Source: Nostoc favosum CHAB5714
GTDB lineage: Bacteria > Cyanobacteriota > Cyanobacteriia > Cyanobacteriales > Nostocaceae
Direction: 5' to 3'
Assembly: GCF_020829495.1 (NCBI RefSeq)
Contig: NZ_JAIVFQ010000001.1
Span: 124,001-188,000 of the forward strand
DNA: 64,000 nucleotides
Shown here piece after piece: positions 63,336 through 64,000 of the stretch (position 1 is its first letter; every line of letters starts with the position of its first letter). Both the position numbers and the translations under genes were made by a program. The notes below the pieces were generated by a model that had not been told where the DNA came from, ran no database searches, and worked only from the letters and a program-made list of their open reading frames with translations.

Positions 63336-64000
63336 GAAGTAACCATTGATTAAAAACTTGATTGTTTTTAATCAATTTTGTTGGCTGCTCAGTCTTAATT
63401 ATCCAGATTTCCTGCGATGAATTGAGGAAACTTTCCTTATAGCTTGTTAGTAAGTGAAAGGTAAAAATTTATCTTTTGTCTTCTCATTTTACTGGTAGGA
63501 CAAAAGTCTTGGCGTAGCTCTTAGTAGATGCAGTTTTGTCCTCTGAAACTTTCTCAACTCCTAATTCAATAAATCTTCTCTGTTAAAACGCCTGTATTTC
63601 TTACTACTGCTTAATTAAGCATTTTCCGGCAACTTTCCATATTTTTTCGATTAGTGGTAAAAATTTATTTATCTTTGAGCTTTAATAACGCCATTCGTAT
63701 TTATACTATTTTTTGTCGTTAATGTCATCTACTAAGTTAGTAGATTTTTAAGTTAAATTTACTGAATGTATTTCGATACGTACTTGCGGATTGTGCAACT
63801 TTAAATTTTGTCCTACTTTGCTAATTCATGAGGGGTCTGACCCCCCATACAATCTCAATTTAAACCCTTTATTATTGTCGAGTTGCTAGAAAATACTACC
63901 ATTAACTATGATGTAAAACAAGTTATAAAAATAGTAAAATTTAAAGAATAAAAACTTTCCAGGCATAAGATTGAACGTATTTTATTAATAAGTTCAATTA
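63336..64000. other. AT-rich region at the window end
   Basis: 665 bp without a supported gene, strongly AT-rich (for example TATTTATACTATTTTTTGTCG near 63698). GAGGGGTCTGACCCCCC at about 63830-63846 contains a GGGGTC/GACCCC hairpin. As the upstream part of the hetP-linked genes it may hold their promoters; I could not identify a DIF- or NtcA-type motif with confidence. Confidence 0.5.

Overview
The window looks like a chromosomal segment of a heterocyst-forming, Nostoc-type cyanobacterium. The evidence is many HIP1 palindromes (GCGATCGC) inside genes, a HetP-family gene, ndhM, cyanobacterial families such as DUF1818, the gene order nirA-nrtP-narB with ntcB and cnaT nearby, and very many short tandem repeats (7-mer and 21-mer arrays), hairpin repeats and MITE-like elements between and even inside genes. 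No phage, conjugation or replication genes were seen.

Layout. 1-575: three ~200-bp tandem repeats. 602-2389: a membrane-anchored metallophosphoesterase. 2.5-4.2 kb: a graveyard of defence genes (tail of an Eco57I-like restriction/methylase protein, start of a phospholipase-D-type helicase) around an intact PIN toxin-antitoxin pair. 4.5-9.5 kb: tRNA-Pro(TGG), DUF1818, rpoZ, a fasciclin protein and a GH13 alpha-glucanase. 9.6-10.6 kb: a 21-bp repeat array split by a 146-bp MITE, and other palindromic elements. 10.6-18.1 kb: a protease-rich island: subtilase, stand-alone subtilase-propeptide-like protein, Trypco1 protein, caspase-STAND-TM-WD40 protein and papain-like protease. It resembles NTP-dependent biological-conflict systems and is the best candidate for an undescribed system here. 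18.5-26.1 kb: glgC, a P-loop kinase, a J-domain protein, a frameshifted GST, two peroxiredoxins and a glycogen-debranching enzyme. 26.1-27.0 kb: fused relics of a Rpn-type gene, a SNF2-type helicase and a DUF1156 DNA methylase. 27.4-31 kb: a LuxR-type response regulator, ndhM and several MITEs. 31.3-38.0 kb: a phospho-signalling/protease group (PP2C phosphatase with zinc ribbon, CHAT-FHA protein, acidic protein, FHA-PrsW membrane protease).

39.1-53.3 kb holds nitrate assimilation: nitrate-reductase-associated protein, PsiE-like protein, narB, nrtP and nirA on the minus strand, then a divergent Rieske protein and a HEAT-repeat protein, relics and a BrnT toxin pair, then ntcB and cnaT. Two textbook NtcA-dependent promoters can be read (GTA-N8-TAC, 22-nt spacer, TAN3T), one for nirA and one for ntcB. 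A perfect ATGCA-N5-TGCAT inverted repeat 51.5 bp centre-to-centre upstream of the nirA NtcA box is a likely NtcB site. A MITE sits in the nirA leader and a ten-copy 21-bp array separates nirA from nrtP.

53.4-64 kb: an LCP-family protein, a small membrane protein, an AI-2E-family transporter, a serpin next to a subtilase with a Glu in place of the catalytic Asp, rpe, and hetP with a small unknown neighbour.

Two themes run through the window: proteases paired with putative inhibitors or switches, and repeats that have expanded in frame into coding sequence (narB, nirA, the debranching enzyme and others). All functional statements are from reading the sequence and family knowledge; no database search was run.
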